64,000 nucleotides of DNA from Ridgeia piscesae (GCA_025642075.2 JAODUO010000053.1:1675001-1739000), one strand, 5' to 3'. Shown: positions 13,395 through 27,800, counted from the stretch's first letter. The notes: a model not told the origin generated them from the sequence alone. Numbers and translations are program-made.

Positions 13395-13925
13395 ACATCT
13401 GTTAGGAAGAGCCACTCTCATCTCTCAAGATTCATCCCATCCTGCCCATGACCTGTTTGAACCTCTTCCATCTAGTCGCTGATTCAGATCCATCAAAACC
13501 ACGACCAACTGCTTTAGTACTGGCTTTTTCCCCTTAGCTATTCAAGCCCTGTCAAAACAGAAGTTTTTTTTTCTCCCACCCACAGCAAACACACATTCCA
13601 CTTTCCGATGAGTTTTTATTGTATATTTTATCATAATGTATATATTTATTTCATATTTTACATTTTAAGCTAATATATTTCTATTAGATCATATTAATTA
13701 TGTATCGATGTTATAAAGAATTTTATTTTTATTCAGACCTTTTTATGTGATTGTTCTTATTTATTTTATTTAAAGTACAGTAGTAGTATATTTTATCATC
13801 ATCGTTTGGTGCATGTGAATGTATTATGATGTGAATGTACTAGTACGACGACCAATATCATTACACATTCCAATGTTTTATTGTAACTATAATGTGAACA
13901 CATGGCCATAAAGCTGTCTTATCTT
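13395..13925 (+). pseudogene. LINE C-terminal fragment (L2/Rex1-like) with 3' UTR
   Basis: Translated pieces near 13405-13560 (HPAHDLFEPLPSSR, then a TTNCFSTGFFPLAIQALSKQ-like end) fit the common L2/CR1/Rex1 C-terminal pattern of a short arginine/asparagine-rich stretch, then F-PLAIQ. AT-rich sequence follows to a cataaagctgtcttatctta tail near 13905-13925. Only the C-terminus remains. Confidence 0.6.
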
Positions 13926-15234
13926 AATACCATTTGGCTCTAGCTCAAAATCATGCAAAATTATAAACATCAACCTTTAAAATATGAAACTGGACTCGTA
14001 TCATTATTATGTTTTGGCTGCTTTCTTTGGCTCATATGTTAAATAAAAAACTAATAAATAGTGTCTATTAAAAATAATTTGGTAAGTTTGAGTATATATT
14101 AGCAGCTAAAGTTGCAGAAATTGATCAATCAAATGTTTCCCTTGTACTGAATGTTTGACATCGATTTTTATAACCCAGTCCTAGCTGGACCTAGTATATT
14201 CTTAGAAGACAAGCAGGATGTTGCAAATAAACATAATTACATTAGCTAACCAAAACAACAACTTGAACAAAAGTATGGACTTATATAAACTACACGTATT
14301 TAGAAGAAATAATTAGTGTCACTGTTGTATGATTAATTGTTGACGATAGAGCTTTATTGGTGTTTGAAGTTCGATTCAGTAACTTTATTCCAGTCTCAAC
14401 AGGCACATGCAGCAAATGCATGTGACTCTGAGGTCCATATGACGACATGATGATGTGATACCTCCAAATTAGATAATGAATAATATTGCTAATAAATATA
14501 ACACAAAGCATAGGATTGGCGCAGTGCCGGACAACAGGAAGAATGTGCCTGGAAGTCCAAGAAACCTGTTGTCCATAGCACCCAGGCTGCTAACAGTGGA
14601 CAATAGTAAGCACTAATTACCTTGAAGCATTGTGACATCCTGTGGCAGGTGTGCCAGTGGAGTGTCTGTTTATAGCTGCCAGTTAATTGTTATTCACGAC
14701 AACCGCTGCCCTCTAGTGGTGGTTGTTAGTAAACATATTCTCACATGCATATTCTGTTCGGTGGTGTGTACAGTGTACACGCTGGCTGCGGATTGTTAGC
14801 TGTGCTCAGATATAACTCAACGCCGTATACAACACATCTGCCGTGTTTTGATAGAGGTGGGTGTTTGTTTCATCAGGACCAGTAGTCTAGTGTGACTGTT
14901 TGGTGTTACACCGTGTATCAACATTTGGTGTATTACCTTATAGGACACCATAGGATGGTTCTGATCACAGGATACACATTGGGCATCAGTGATCCGATCT
15001 TCATCTTCAAAATCTAATGTTAATGGTTCTATATTCAGTAATTATTTTTAGTTGAGCGACACATTCATATAAGCCTGCCTGGATGGACTAGAATTTGCCT
15101 AAACACTGTTTACATGGATTCAGTGATTACAGGTTCCTACAGGTTCTTTTCTCTTGTATTAGGCATTGCTGCCTCTTGTGCTAGCTCTGTCTTTAACATT
15201 GTGTCGAGATTGTGTGACTGTGTCTGAAGGTGAC
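13926..15234. other. Intergenic or 5'-flanking DNA upstream of VKR
   Basis: No coding exon seen. This is where a promoter or non-coding 5' exon of VKR might lie, but no core promoter element could be picked out with confidence. Confidence 0.4.
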
Positions 15235-15480
15235 AGTTCATGGTAGAGGTGGTGCAGTGAAGTCTGTTTTTATAGGATGGTTTTTCCATAATTTATCAAG
15301 TTTTTCTTCAAGTGATTGGACTGATGGAGCACCTACCACAGACTGTGGCAGACTATTCCATACATCTGTACTTCGGAACATTAATTATTTGTTTCTAATG
15401 TTTAATCAGCATCTTTCTTTAAATATGTTTAGGTTGTGTTCTCTAAGTATTGAATCATTTCCTTTAATGTAATAACATTT
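15235..15480 (-). pseudogene. LINE reverse transcriptase C-terminal relic
   Basis: Reverse-strand translation gives FRSTDVWNSLPQSVVGAP followed by SVQSLEEKLDKLWKNHPIK, the standard end of jockey/CR1-type polymerases (W-N-S-L-P then a K-rich amphipathic helix). A stop lies in the preceding segment. The + strand open frame over the same bases is a shadow. Confidence 0.75.
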
Positions 15481-15677
15481 CAATTATCTGTATAATTATA
15501 ATTTTTTTTAATTGTTTGTGGGGTTTATGGTCTGATGCATAATGCTTGTTGTGCCTGACACTGCCTGTACCGTGTATGTTGTGATATGTAATCAGTTTAT
15601 TTTTCACCAGGACATTGCAGTGACTGGTTGGTAGGAAGCAAGTGACAAAAGACTGGTCATAGTTTTGACACTGGACA

Positions 15678-15777
15678 ATGGGATGGACACGACCCTTCAG
15701 TCTCTTCTTGCTAGTGGTCAGCCTACTTCAGCTGGTCAGTTTAGCGGTCAAGTCTCCCTGTATCCGCCATGCTGCAA
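15678..15777 (+). CDS. VKR: VKR exon 1: start codon and signal peptide
   Basis: The ATG sits in acaATGG, a good initiation context. The segment MGWTRP then a run of F/L/V ([16 protein letters not shown]) is a typical signal peptide. The donor CAA|GTAAGT leaves phase 1, which matches exon 2. A 5' UTR acceptor may lie at ttttcaccag (about 15610), so an upstream non-coding exon is possible. Confidence 0.8.
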
Positions 15778-18700
15778 GTAAGTCCACATTCTCCTCAGCA
15801 CTAGCTGCTCACACAGGAAATAAAATATGTACTTTGAAAAGGATGATAAATTTGCATGTTTTAATGGAAGAAGATTGATGGATATTTCCAGGGCATAAAT
15901 AAACAAATAATAAATAAAATAACCATGTTTGTGTGTGTAAAATAAAATTGTTGTCTGTGTTTATTTAATTAGTGTTTTTATGCAGAGTAATTTGGTCATA
16001 TTTTAGCATACCACACAATAAATGGGACTGTCTTAATCACAGAAGTGCAGCTTTAGGATCCATTTAGTTAACCCTAGATGCTTGGATCATGAGTACTCTG
16101 GGGTTTGCGCCCCGGTATTTTTTATATGGGCTTGAGATAGGATTGACATCAAATGGGGAAAATCTCAGATCTTATTTAACAAAGGATTCTGTTTAGTGAT
16201 GAATTCCCTATGAGTTTATTAGCATAATGAAGTGTTCCCCAGAAATGTTAGTCTCATCTGAGAACATGATTCAAATTAGCTACAGTCGGGTACCAAGTAC
16301 CAAGTATTGTTCCTTTTCTACCCAATGACTGTCTTAGTTGATTAGTCCCCTGTATTTTCCAGGAACCTTGGATCATGTGTTTCACAACAGGGTTTTATTC
16401 CTAGTAGTCAGCTCAACATCGATAAATGTGCTTTCTATGTATCTAAACCCAAAATATGGAATCAACTTCCTATCATGATGAAATGAGTGGAGCAGTGAAT
16501 GGTCGATGTTGTTCAATGCTGAAAAATGTAAATGTATACATTACGGATACAACAATAAACAGTATGATTATTTTATGGGAAAGGAATGCATTGAAACAAC
16601 ACACGAGGAGAGAGACTTAGGGGTCATAATCACAGAAACACTGGATGTAACAAAGCAATGTGTCAGGGCAGCTAATAAGGCAAATGCAATGCTAGGCATG
16701 ATAAATAGAGCCTTTAAATATAAAACCAAAGAGGTAGTTTTAAAACTATATAAATCCTTAGTGAGACCTCACCTGGATTACTGTATTCAGGCATGGCGCC
16801 CATTTAAACAGAAAGATACAGATTTATTAGAATCTATACAACGAAGGATGAGCAGGATTATTCCTGAATTAAGGCATTTAGACTATCCAGGTCGACTAAG
16901 AATACTAAAAATAACAACTTTGGAAACAAGAAGGGTGAGAGCCGATTTATTGGAAGTTTTTAAAATAATAAATGGGTTGGATAGTATTTTTCCTGCCGAT
17001 TTCTTTATTATGGAAAATGAGGATGGCAAAACAAGAGGGCACCCTTACAAAATACACAAATTACACTCTAGGCTTGATATACGAAAGTACTCTTTCACTC
17101 AAAGGATAGTAAACGATTGGAATAGACTTCCTGGAAGTGCTGTTATGTCCGCAAGCGTCAACCAATTTAAGGGTCACATTGACAAGTATCTACGAAATAG
17201 GGCGGAGGATTACACGAGTCAGCGATTGACTCCCTTCCTCGTCAACTCCTCGACTACGTAGTAGAAGAGGATTCAAGGTAAATTCAAGGTAAAATCAACA
17301 GCAACTCTAGAACATTTCACATACAAAAAACAAAAATTGCATTTGTTTGAAATCACATTGCCACCCTAAACCACTGACAGTGCCATGCTGTAATGATGAC
17401 TTTTGCCCGGCCCCACCCATGTTTATGTCGAATGATACTTTGTAGTTGCATCACTTGTGCCCCTGAGCTCAGATTCGTGTTTTACAGAGTTGCGTCCGAG
17501 ACGCCACTTCTACATGGGTGGTCAGAGCCTGCCCATCACCATCGAGACAAGTGACCGTGCTTCTCAGCAGCTGTCCAGCCACATCCTTCGTATACTGCTC
17601 ACCGAAGTCCTCGGCTATGAAAAAGTTGAGATCCACAGTGGATACAACTCCATGAATGCAACTGACACTCTGAACCGACTGGCTGGGTGCAGTACTAGGT
17701 CAGTTCTACTCAGTATCATATGAGTCTTTTAAAGGTGACTGTGTAGGCCATAGCTTTATGTAGAGACCCGTCCACTGTAGAGACTGGCTGGGTGCAGTAC
17801 TAGGTCAGTTCTACTCAGTATTCATATGAGTGTTTTAAAGGTGACTGTGTAGGCCATAGCTTTATGTAGAGACCCGTCCACTGTAGAGACTGGCTGGGTG
17901 CAGTACTAGGTCAGTTCTACTCAGTACTCATATGAGTGTCTTAAAGGTGACTGTGTAGGCCATAGCTTTATGTAGAGACCCGTCCACTGTAGAGACTGGC
18001 TGGGTGCAGTACTAGGTCAGTTCTACTCAGTATCATATGAGTGTCTTAAAGGTGACTGTGTAGGCCATAGCTTTATGTAGAGACCCGTCCACTGTAGAGA
18101 CTGGCTGGGTGCAGTACTAGGTCAGTTCTACTCAGTATCATATGAGTCTTTTAAAGGTGACTGTGTAGGCCATAGCTTTATGTAGAGACCCGTCCACTGT
18201 AGAGACTGGCTGGGTGCAGTACTAGGTCAGTTCTACTCAGTATCATATGAGTGTCTTAAAGGTGACTGTGTAGGCCATAGCTTTATGTAGAGACCCGTCC
18301 ACTGTAGAGACTGGCTGGGTGCAGTACTAGGTCAGTTCTACTCAGTATCATATGAGTCTTTTAAAGGTGACTGTGTAGGCCATAGCTTTATGTAGAGACC
18401 CGTCCACTGTAGAGACTGGCTGGGTGCAGTACTAGGTCAGTTCTACTCAGTATCATATGAGTGTCTTAAAGGTGACTGTGTAGGCCATAGCTTTATGTAG
18501 AGACCCGTCCACTGTAGAGACTGGCTGGGTGCAGTACTAGGTCAGTTCTACTCAGTACTCATATGAGTGTCTTAAAGGTGACTGTGTAGGCCATAGCTTT
18601 ATGTAGAGACCCGTCCACTGTAGAGACTGGCTGGGTGCAGTACTAGGTCAGTTCTACTCAGTATCATATGAGTCTTTTAAAGGTGACTGTGTAGGCCATA

Positions 18701-21700
18701 GCTTTATGTAGAGACCCGTCCACTGTAGAGACTGGCTGGGTGCAGTACTAGGTCAGTTCTACTCAGTACTCATATGAGTCTTTTAAAGGTGACTGTGTAG
18801 GCCATAGCTTTATGTAGAGACCCGTCCACTGTAGAGACTGGCTGGGTGCAGTACTAGGTCAGTTCTACTCAGTACTCATATGAGTGTCTTAAAGGTGACT
18901 GTGTAGGCCATAGCTTTATGTAGAGACCCGTCCACTGTAGAGACTGGCTGGGTGCAGTACTAGGTCAGTTCTACTCAGTACTCATATGAGTGTCTTAAAG
19001 GTGACTGTGTAGGCCATAGCTCTATGTAGAGACCCGTCCACTGTAGAGACTGGCTGGGTGCAGTACTAGGTCAGTTCTACTCAGTACTCATATGAGTCTT
19101 TTAAAGGTGACTGTGTAGGCCATAGCTTTATGTAGAGACCCGTCCACTGTAGAGACTGGCTGGGTGCAGTACTAGGTCAGTTCTACTCAGTACTCATATG
19201 AGTGTTTTAAAGGTGACTGTGTAGGCCATAGCTCTATGTAGAGACCCGTCCACTGTAGAGACTGGCTGGGTGCAGTACTAGGTCAGTTCTACTCAGTACT
19301 CATATGAGTGTCTTAAAGGTGACTGTGTAGGCCATAGCTTTATGTAGAGACCCGTCCACTGTAGAGACTGGCTGGGTGCAGTACTAGGTCAGTTCTACTC
19401 AGTATTCATATGAGTGTTTTAAAGGTGACTGTGTAGGCCATAGCTTTATGTAGAGACCCGTCCACTGTAGAGACTGGCTGGGTGCAGTACTAGGTCAGTT
19501 CTACTCAGTATTCATATGAGTGTTTTAAAGGTGACTGTGTAGGCCATAGCTCTATGTAGAGACCCGTCCACTGTAGAGACTGGCTGGGTGCAGTACTAGG
19601 TCAGTTCTACTCAGTATCATATGAGTGTCTTAAAGGTGACTGTGTAGGCCATAGCTTTATGTAGAGACCCGTCCACTGTAGAGACTGGCTGGGTGCAGTA
19701 CTAGGTCAGTTCTACTCAGTATTCATATGAGTGTCTTAAAGGTGACTGTGTAGGCCATAGCTCTATGTAGAGACCCGTCCACTGTAGAGACTGGCTGGGT
19801 GCAGTACTAGGTCAGTTCTACTCAGTACTCATATGAGTGTTTTAAAGGTGACTGTGTAGGCCATAGCTTTATGTAGAGACCCGTCCACTGTAGAGACTGG
19901 CTGGGTGCAGTACTAGGTCAGTTCTACTCAGTATCATATGAGTGTTTTAAAGGTGACTGTGTAGGCCATAGCTTTATGTAGAGACCGTCCACTGTAGAGA
20001 CTGGCTGGGTGCAGTACTAGGTCAGTTCTACTCAGTATCATATGAGTGTTTTAAAGGTGACTGTGTAGGCCATAGCTTTATGTAGAGACCCGTCCACTGT
20101 AGAGACTGGCTGGGTGCAGTACTAGGTCAGTTCTACTCAGTATTCATATGAGTGTTTTAAAGGTGACTGTGTAGGCCATAGCTTTATGTAGAGACCCGTC
20201 CACTGTAGAGACTGGCTGGGTGCAGTACTAGGTCAGTTCTACTCAGTATCATATGAGTGTCTTAAAGGTGACTGTGTAGGCCATAGCTTTATGTAGAGAC
20301 CTGTCCACTGTAGAGACTGGCTGGGTGCAGTACTAGGTCAGTTCTACTCAGTACTCATATGAGTGTCTTAAAGGTGACTGTGTAGGCCATAGCTTTATGT
20401 AGAGACCCGTCCACTGTAGAGACTGGCTGGGTGCAGTACTAGGTCAGTTCTACTCAGTATCATATGAGTGTCTTAAAGGTGACTGTGTAGGCCATAGCTT
20501 TATGTAGAGACCCGTCCACTGTAGAGACTGGCTGGGTGCAGTACTAGGTCAGTTCTACTCAGTATCATATGAGTGTCTTAAAGGTGACTGTGTAGGCCAT
20601 AGCTTTATGTAGAGACCCGTCCACCCATCATTTGGACGGGTAAAAACGAATATGGACGGGTAGAAATATGGTGGACGGGTAAAAAATGAAGGAGCAAAAA
20701 AAAATAGATGTTGTTAGTTATGCCTTGAAAGTGAGTGAAAATGGTGTCACATGTGTGTTTGTAGTCCATTACAGGTCATAGACACATTTAAAAGTTTGTA
20801 AAGTGGCTTAACAGTTAATATCCAAGTGTCCACCAACACATGTGTGACTGGCAATAATTTTATCCTGCATAAAGCCCTGGTGTAGGCCAATAATAAATTA
20901 CACAATCCAACCACTTGCAACATGTATGACAATATCATTGCTATGGTTTTGTTCATGGGAAGCTACGTATGCCAGAAGTTGAAACAGTAATAAATAATTA
21001 TGTTGTTTATGATATGTGTAATAATGGACATTGCTTATGTTTCCACCAAAGCTTTGTTATCCTTTCTAAAAAAATTGAAACTACGTTTTTCACACAACTG
21101 TACTCAAAGTCAGCGGCACAAACATATTTCATCAGCGTACAAGTTATTTTAATATTGAATCATGACAGCAAAATTAATAAATATATCAATAAATACGTTA
21201 ACTTAACCAATAAAAGAACACCTGTATCATTAAACATATTGTTATATGTGGATAAAATTTAAACTCTATCGGTTGTTTATAATTGATTCTCTCTGGTGTG
21301 ATCTCTAATGTTACAGCTGCCACTTGGAGTCAAGACTGGCCGTGCCTCAGACTATGGTGAATCTGGAGGTTTGGATGCACGCTGGCTTCAACCTGGAACC
21401 CTGGCTCAAATACCAGCCCCTGGTAGACTATGGTCCACTCGGACCAACCGGACGGTCAGTGGTCAAGTTGGGCTGGCTGAAGTGTCACTAGAATGTTTTA
21501 TTTCTTCATCTGATGAAGTATTTTAATGTACCCAGTCATTCATACATGCACACACAGTAAAAATGCATGCATGTGCACATGCAGTTACATAATCACACAG
21601 GCAGTTTATGTATTCACACACATACATTCACATACACGCACACACATTCACACACTCAACCACACACACAGTTGACACATGCAGACACACACACACTCAC

Positions 21701-21797
21701 TCAACCACACACACACACGCACACGCACACTAGCACACGCACACACACACTAACACACACACACACACACACACTCACACATTCAACCACACGCACG

Positions 21798-21869
<72 letters not shown>

Positions 21870-24800
21870 GGTTGTTGTTGTAGATGTTGTTGTATGTGTT
21901 GTTGTAGATGTGTTGTTGTTGTTGTTGTAGTAGATGTGTTGTTGTTGTAGTAGATGTGTTGTTGTTGTTGTAGGTTTGGCTGGTTCCTCCCAGTGTTCAC
22001 GGCGGAGAAGAACTGGCTGATGTCCCACTATATAGTGGACAACTGGCGTGCCCTCAAGCTGGACGCAGTGACCGCACAGTTCCAGCTCAATGACAAACAC
22101 GGCCTCATCAAGAACTACCTGACACACCGCGACAAGAGCAGCAACCTCCGCTTCTGTAGCGGCCCCAGCTGCACCAACGGCATCTTCCACGGCCGCCAGT
22201 GTCAACACAACAAGAACAAGTGTGCCCTGCTCCTCACCAGCTACCCGGGTAGGTGTACGTCTACTGCCAGTGACCACAGGGTTAGGTGTGTGGGTGTTTA
22301 CTTACCAGATACCTAGGGGAGTGAATATTTACTAAACATATATTTAGCGGAGTGAATATTTACTAAACAGATACTTAGGGGAGTGAATATTTACTAAACA
22401 GATACTTAGGGGAGTGAATATTTACTAAACAGATACTTACGGGAGTGAATATTTACTAAACAGATACCTAGGGGAGTGAATATTTACTAAACAGATACCT
22501 AGGGGAGTGAATATTTACTAAACAGATACCTAGGGGAGTGAATATTTACTAAACAGATACCTAGGGGAGTGAATATTTACTAAACAATACCTAGGGGAGT
22601 GAATATTTACTAAACATATACTTAGGGGAGTGAATATTTACTAAACAGATACTTACGGGAGTGAATATTTACTGAACAGATACTTAGGGGAGTGAATATT
22701 TACTAAACAGATACTTACGGGAGTGAATATTTACTGAACAGATACTAGGGGAGTGAATATTTACTAAACAGATACATAGGGGAGTGAATATTTACTAAAC
22801 AGATACACAGGGGAGAGTATATTTACTAAACAGATACATAGGGGAGTGAATATTTACTAAACATATACCTAGGGGAGTGAATATTTACTAAACATATACT
22901 TAGGGGAGTGAATATTTACTAAACAGATACTTACGGGAGTGAATATTTACTGAACAGATACTTAGGGGAGTGAATATTTACTAAACAGATACTTACGGGG
23001 AGTGAATATTTACTGAACAGATACCTAGGGGAGTGAATATTTACTAAACAGATACACAGGGGAGTGAATATTTACTAAACAGATACATAGGGGAGAGTAT
23101 ATTTACTAAACAGATACATAGGGGAGTGAATATTTACTAAACAGATACATAGGGGAGTGAATATTTACTAAACAGATACATAGGGGAGTGAATATTTACT
23201 AAACAGATACTTACGGGGAGTGAATATTTACTAAACAGATACCTAGGGGAGTGAATATTTACTAAACAGATACACAGGGGAGTGAATATTTACTAAACAG
23301 ATACATAGGGGAGAGTATATTTACTAAACAGATACATAGGGGAGAGTATATTTACTAAACAGATACACAGGGGAGAGTATACTTACTAAACAGATACATA
23401 GGGGAGAGTATACTTACTAAACAGATACATAGGGGAGAGTATATTTACTAAACAGATACATAGGGGAGTGAATATTTACTAAACATATACCTAGGGGAGT
23501 GAATATTTACTAAACATATACTTAGGGGAGTGAATATTTACTAAACAGATACTTACGGGGAGTGAATATTGACTGAACAGATACTTAGGGGAGTGAATAT
23601 TTACTAAACAGATACTTACGGGGAGTGAATATTTACTGAACAGATACCTAGGGGAGTGAATATTTACTGAACAGATACACAGGGGAGTGAATATTTACTA
23701 AACAGATACATAGGGGAGAGTATATTTACTAAACAGATACATAGGGGAGAGTATATTTACTAAACAGATACACAGGGGAGAGTATACTTACTAAACAGAT
23801 ACATAGGGGAGAGTATATTTACTAAACAGATACATAGGGGAGTGAATATTTACTGAACAGATACTTAGGGGAGTGAATATTTACTAAACATATACTTAGG
23901 GGAGTGAATATTTACTAAACATATACCTAGGGGAGTGAATATTTACTAAACATATACTTAGGGGAGTGAATATTTACTAAACATATACTTAGGGGAGTGA
24001 ATATTTACTAAACAGATACTTAGGGGAGTGAATATTTACTAAACAGATACTTAGGCAGGTGTCTGTTGACCAGATGCTGACCAGATACAGCCAGGCACAG
24101 GTGGTTCGTAGAATACAAACAGAGAAATAATTCTGCTTGAAAGGAGTAGAAGAAAGGTTGATTATGGTGGTTTTTTAATTGCAAGGGTATTTTGGATTGC
24201 TTTGTGAGTCACAAGATGGTGTAGTTTGAGACTTTTTCTGAGTCTCGAGTGAGTTGCTGTTGACTGCTTTTTAGTCTCACGGTGAAGTTTTACAAACATC
24301 AAGGTTTGCCGACGAAGATTTTCAGGTAGAGATGCAGACTAGAAACATTCCCTTCCAGTAGGTTAGTGGTCACTGATTGACCGACTGTGTTGACAGAACT
24401 GGACATGGGAGTGCTACAGAGCCAGGTGAACAGTCTCAGTCTGGATGTGTCTGTGGCGTGGATCGGTCCCCACCTACACAGCTTCGTGCACCAGCGCACA
24501 GTCAACTACCTGCCCACCCTCTTCTTCAACTGGATGCCCAACACACTCACCGCCATGGGCAACTACAGCCGCATCAGCTTCCCCCACTGCAAGGTAGGGA
24601 CACTCTATGGGCAACTACAGCCGCATCAGCTTCCCCCACTGCAAGGTAGGGACACTCTATGGGCAACTACAGCCGCATCAGCTTCCCCCACTGCAAGGTA
24701 GGGACACTCTATGGGCAACTACAGCCGCATCAGCTTCCCCCACTGCAAGGTAGGGACACTCCATGGGCAACTATAGCCGCATCAGCTTCCCCCACTGCAA

Positions 24801-27800
24801 GGTAGGGACACTCTATGGGCAACTACAGCCGCATCAGCTTCCCCCACTGCAAGGTAGGGACACTCTATGGGCAACTACAGCCGCATCAGCTTCCCCCACT
24901 GCAAGGTAGGGACACTCTATGGGCAACTACAGCCGCATCAGCTTCCCCCACTGCAAGGTAGGGACACTCTATGGGCAACTACAGCCGCATCAGCTTCCCC
25001 CACTGCAAGGTAGGGACACTCTATGGGCAACTACAGCCGCATCAGCTTCCCCCACTGCAAGGTAGGGACACTCCATGGGCAACTATAGCCGCATCAGCTT
25101 CCCCCACTGCAAGGTAGGGACACTCTATGGGCAACTACAGCCGCATCAGCTTCCCCCACTGCAAGGTAGGGACACTCTATGGGCAACTACAGCCGCATCA
25201 GCTTCCCCCACTGCAAGGTAGGGACACTCTATGGGCAACTACAGCCGCATCAGCTTCCCCCACTGCAAGGTAGGGACACTCTATGGGCAACTACAGCCGC
25301 ATCAGCTTCCCCCACTGCAAGGTAGGGACACTCCATGGGCAACTAAGCCGCATGCCCCACTATAGGGACACTCAGGCTGTTCCCCCACTGCAAGGTAGGG
25401 ACACTCTATGGGCAACTACAGCCGCATCAGCTTCCCCCACTGCAAGGTAGGGACACTCTATGGGCAACTACAGCCACATCAGCTTCCCCCACTGCAAGGT
25501 AGGGACACTCCATGGGCAACTACAGCCGCATCAGCTTCCCCCACTGCAAGGTAGGGACACTCTATGGGCAACTACAGCCGCATCAGCTTCCCCCACTGCA
25601 AGGTAGGGACACTATGGGCAACTTCGATTGAGCTACTCGAGTTACTCGGGTAACCCCAACGTGGTATCCGGTTTATGATAATTTACACTGCGCGCGCAGT
25701 ACCATGCGCGTAATCCAACTGAACAGCGATGATCATGATCACGGACATAAACGCCTTATGTGGATAAATAAAATAAAGTAATCAGTTGTTTAGTGTATAA
25801 ATTGTGACGTTCATCTTATTGGTCTTAAATTATAATTCATAGAATGTGGTGACATTAATCCAGATTAATTTTTTTAAATGATTGTGTCATGTAATGTTTA
25901 ATTAATTTCTTGTGCAGTAGGGGCCTATGTTCCCTTTTGGCTATCACTGCTAATGACGTCAGTTATGCGAGTGAACTCATGATTGCCTCGAGTAGCGGCC
26001 TTGAAGATTCACCTTGCTAATCTATGTCAAAAATGGTCACGCGCTCTAGTGATCTCGGCTTAGCTCAATCGAAGTCGGCCTATGTGGGCATGGGTGGGGC
26101 TACACAGCCATTTTGCTGTCTCACCACAGGAGTTTGGATCATTAGATGGACTTAACAGAACTGAACAGAAGCCTGGATGTAATTTACCGTGGTGGAGATA
26201 TCGGTCTTTGTTATTTCTAATTTTGCAAACAACAATTACTGCCATTTTGGAATTGTAAATGATATGATTTTGAATTGTAAAATTAGTAAAAACCGACTGT
26301 TGTCATCTGTCTTTCTTTATCACCTAATCACTCATCCTGCCACTGTTTAGTTGTCATCAAAATAAGTTAAGATAAGGTTAATATGCCTAAGCTAATGGAG
26401 CTTGCAATGTCATTTAAAATAGTTGATCACCTCATTGCCAGGTCATTATGAATACTTCAATTGTGTTCTTCCCCCCAAGGTTGTTGACGAACGACCACAG
26501 AACTGTGACTTTGAGGTGAGTCAGCTGATGAAGGTCATGTGGACGAAGATCCGCACGCACGCACCTGAGGCATATCACGTGATCAGTCACATGACCTTCA
26601 CGCAGGACCAGTACGAGGACCTGCTGCGTCTATACGTCGGTGTGAACCCGCAGTACGCGAACTCTGACCTCAAATTGGAGGAGGCAGCCTGCAAGTGGGT
26701 GCGTCACCATGGCAACGTGTGGCACCAGTGGATGCCAAAGAATCTGCTTACAAAGAAACGCATCTACCTGGGCGGAATGTTCCCCCTGCGCGGACCCTAC
26801 TGGCGCCAACCTGGCATCGTCCCAGGTATGTCACACCTATATGCTCAAGAATCCAAGCGCAGAGTAGCGACATAAACAATCATTAGGCATAATCACAAAT
26901 GGGGACAGGAATGAGTTGTCATTGGAGCGAGAGACCGCCAAAAGTTTAGGGTGGGATAGCAGTTACAAACAAATATGTGGTGAGTTTTTTCAAACGTTGG
27001 CTATAATTTCTGACGATATCATAGTGATAAAAACTTGATTCCAGATCTTTGGCACAGTTATAGAAAAAACATGTATGCTAGTATTGGGTTTAGTTTTAGG
27101 GACAAAGTGTTAGCAAATGGATGAACTATTTGTACATCTTAAACTGCACTTAATGATTTTGTATATCATGCCTTCTCAGTATCGTGAATGGACATGTGTT
27201 CGCATAGGAATCGGTTGGGATGTTCCCAAATGAGACGCCACTCAAGGGAATTCGACATACTGAAATGTGCCATTTAAAATGCATTCATTGGTTACAAATG
27301 ATTTGTTGATCTACATAATACCTTCAATATATAATATGGCACCATATTCTTGTTTTTTATACAAAAATGTCTATTAATGAATTAAGTGAATCAGAAACAA
27401 AACCAAATATGGTTGTTCAAGAATTTCTGCCCCCTTTTAAAAATACGTATTTTACCAATACTTTAGTAAAATAATGGTGTCATCATAAACGCTTTTTCAT
27501 TACAATACAATACAATACAGTAACCTTTAATGATCCCAAAAGGGAAATTCACATGGTAGACATTCACATAACACAACAATATTCGGTTTTTTTTACAAAA
27601 TAATCTTAATAATAGTAGTAGTGGTCATTTCTCCATTGTATCCCTCCCTCCCTCCCTCCCTCCCTCCCTCCCTCCCTCCCTCCCTCCCTCCCTCCCTCCC
27701 CCTCCCTCCCCCTCCCTCCCTCCCTCCCTCCCTCCCTCCTCCTCCCTCCCTTCCCTCCCTCCCCGATTTCGTGTTGAGCCTGATTGAAGTTGGAAGTAAA

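Noticed and set aside
24377..24701. Frames of 90-104 codons starting before VKR exon 5 and continuing into the repeat
   Set aside because: The exon model ends at 24593 with matching phases; the extension is repeat DNA ending in a stop.
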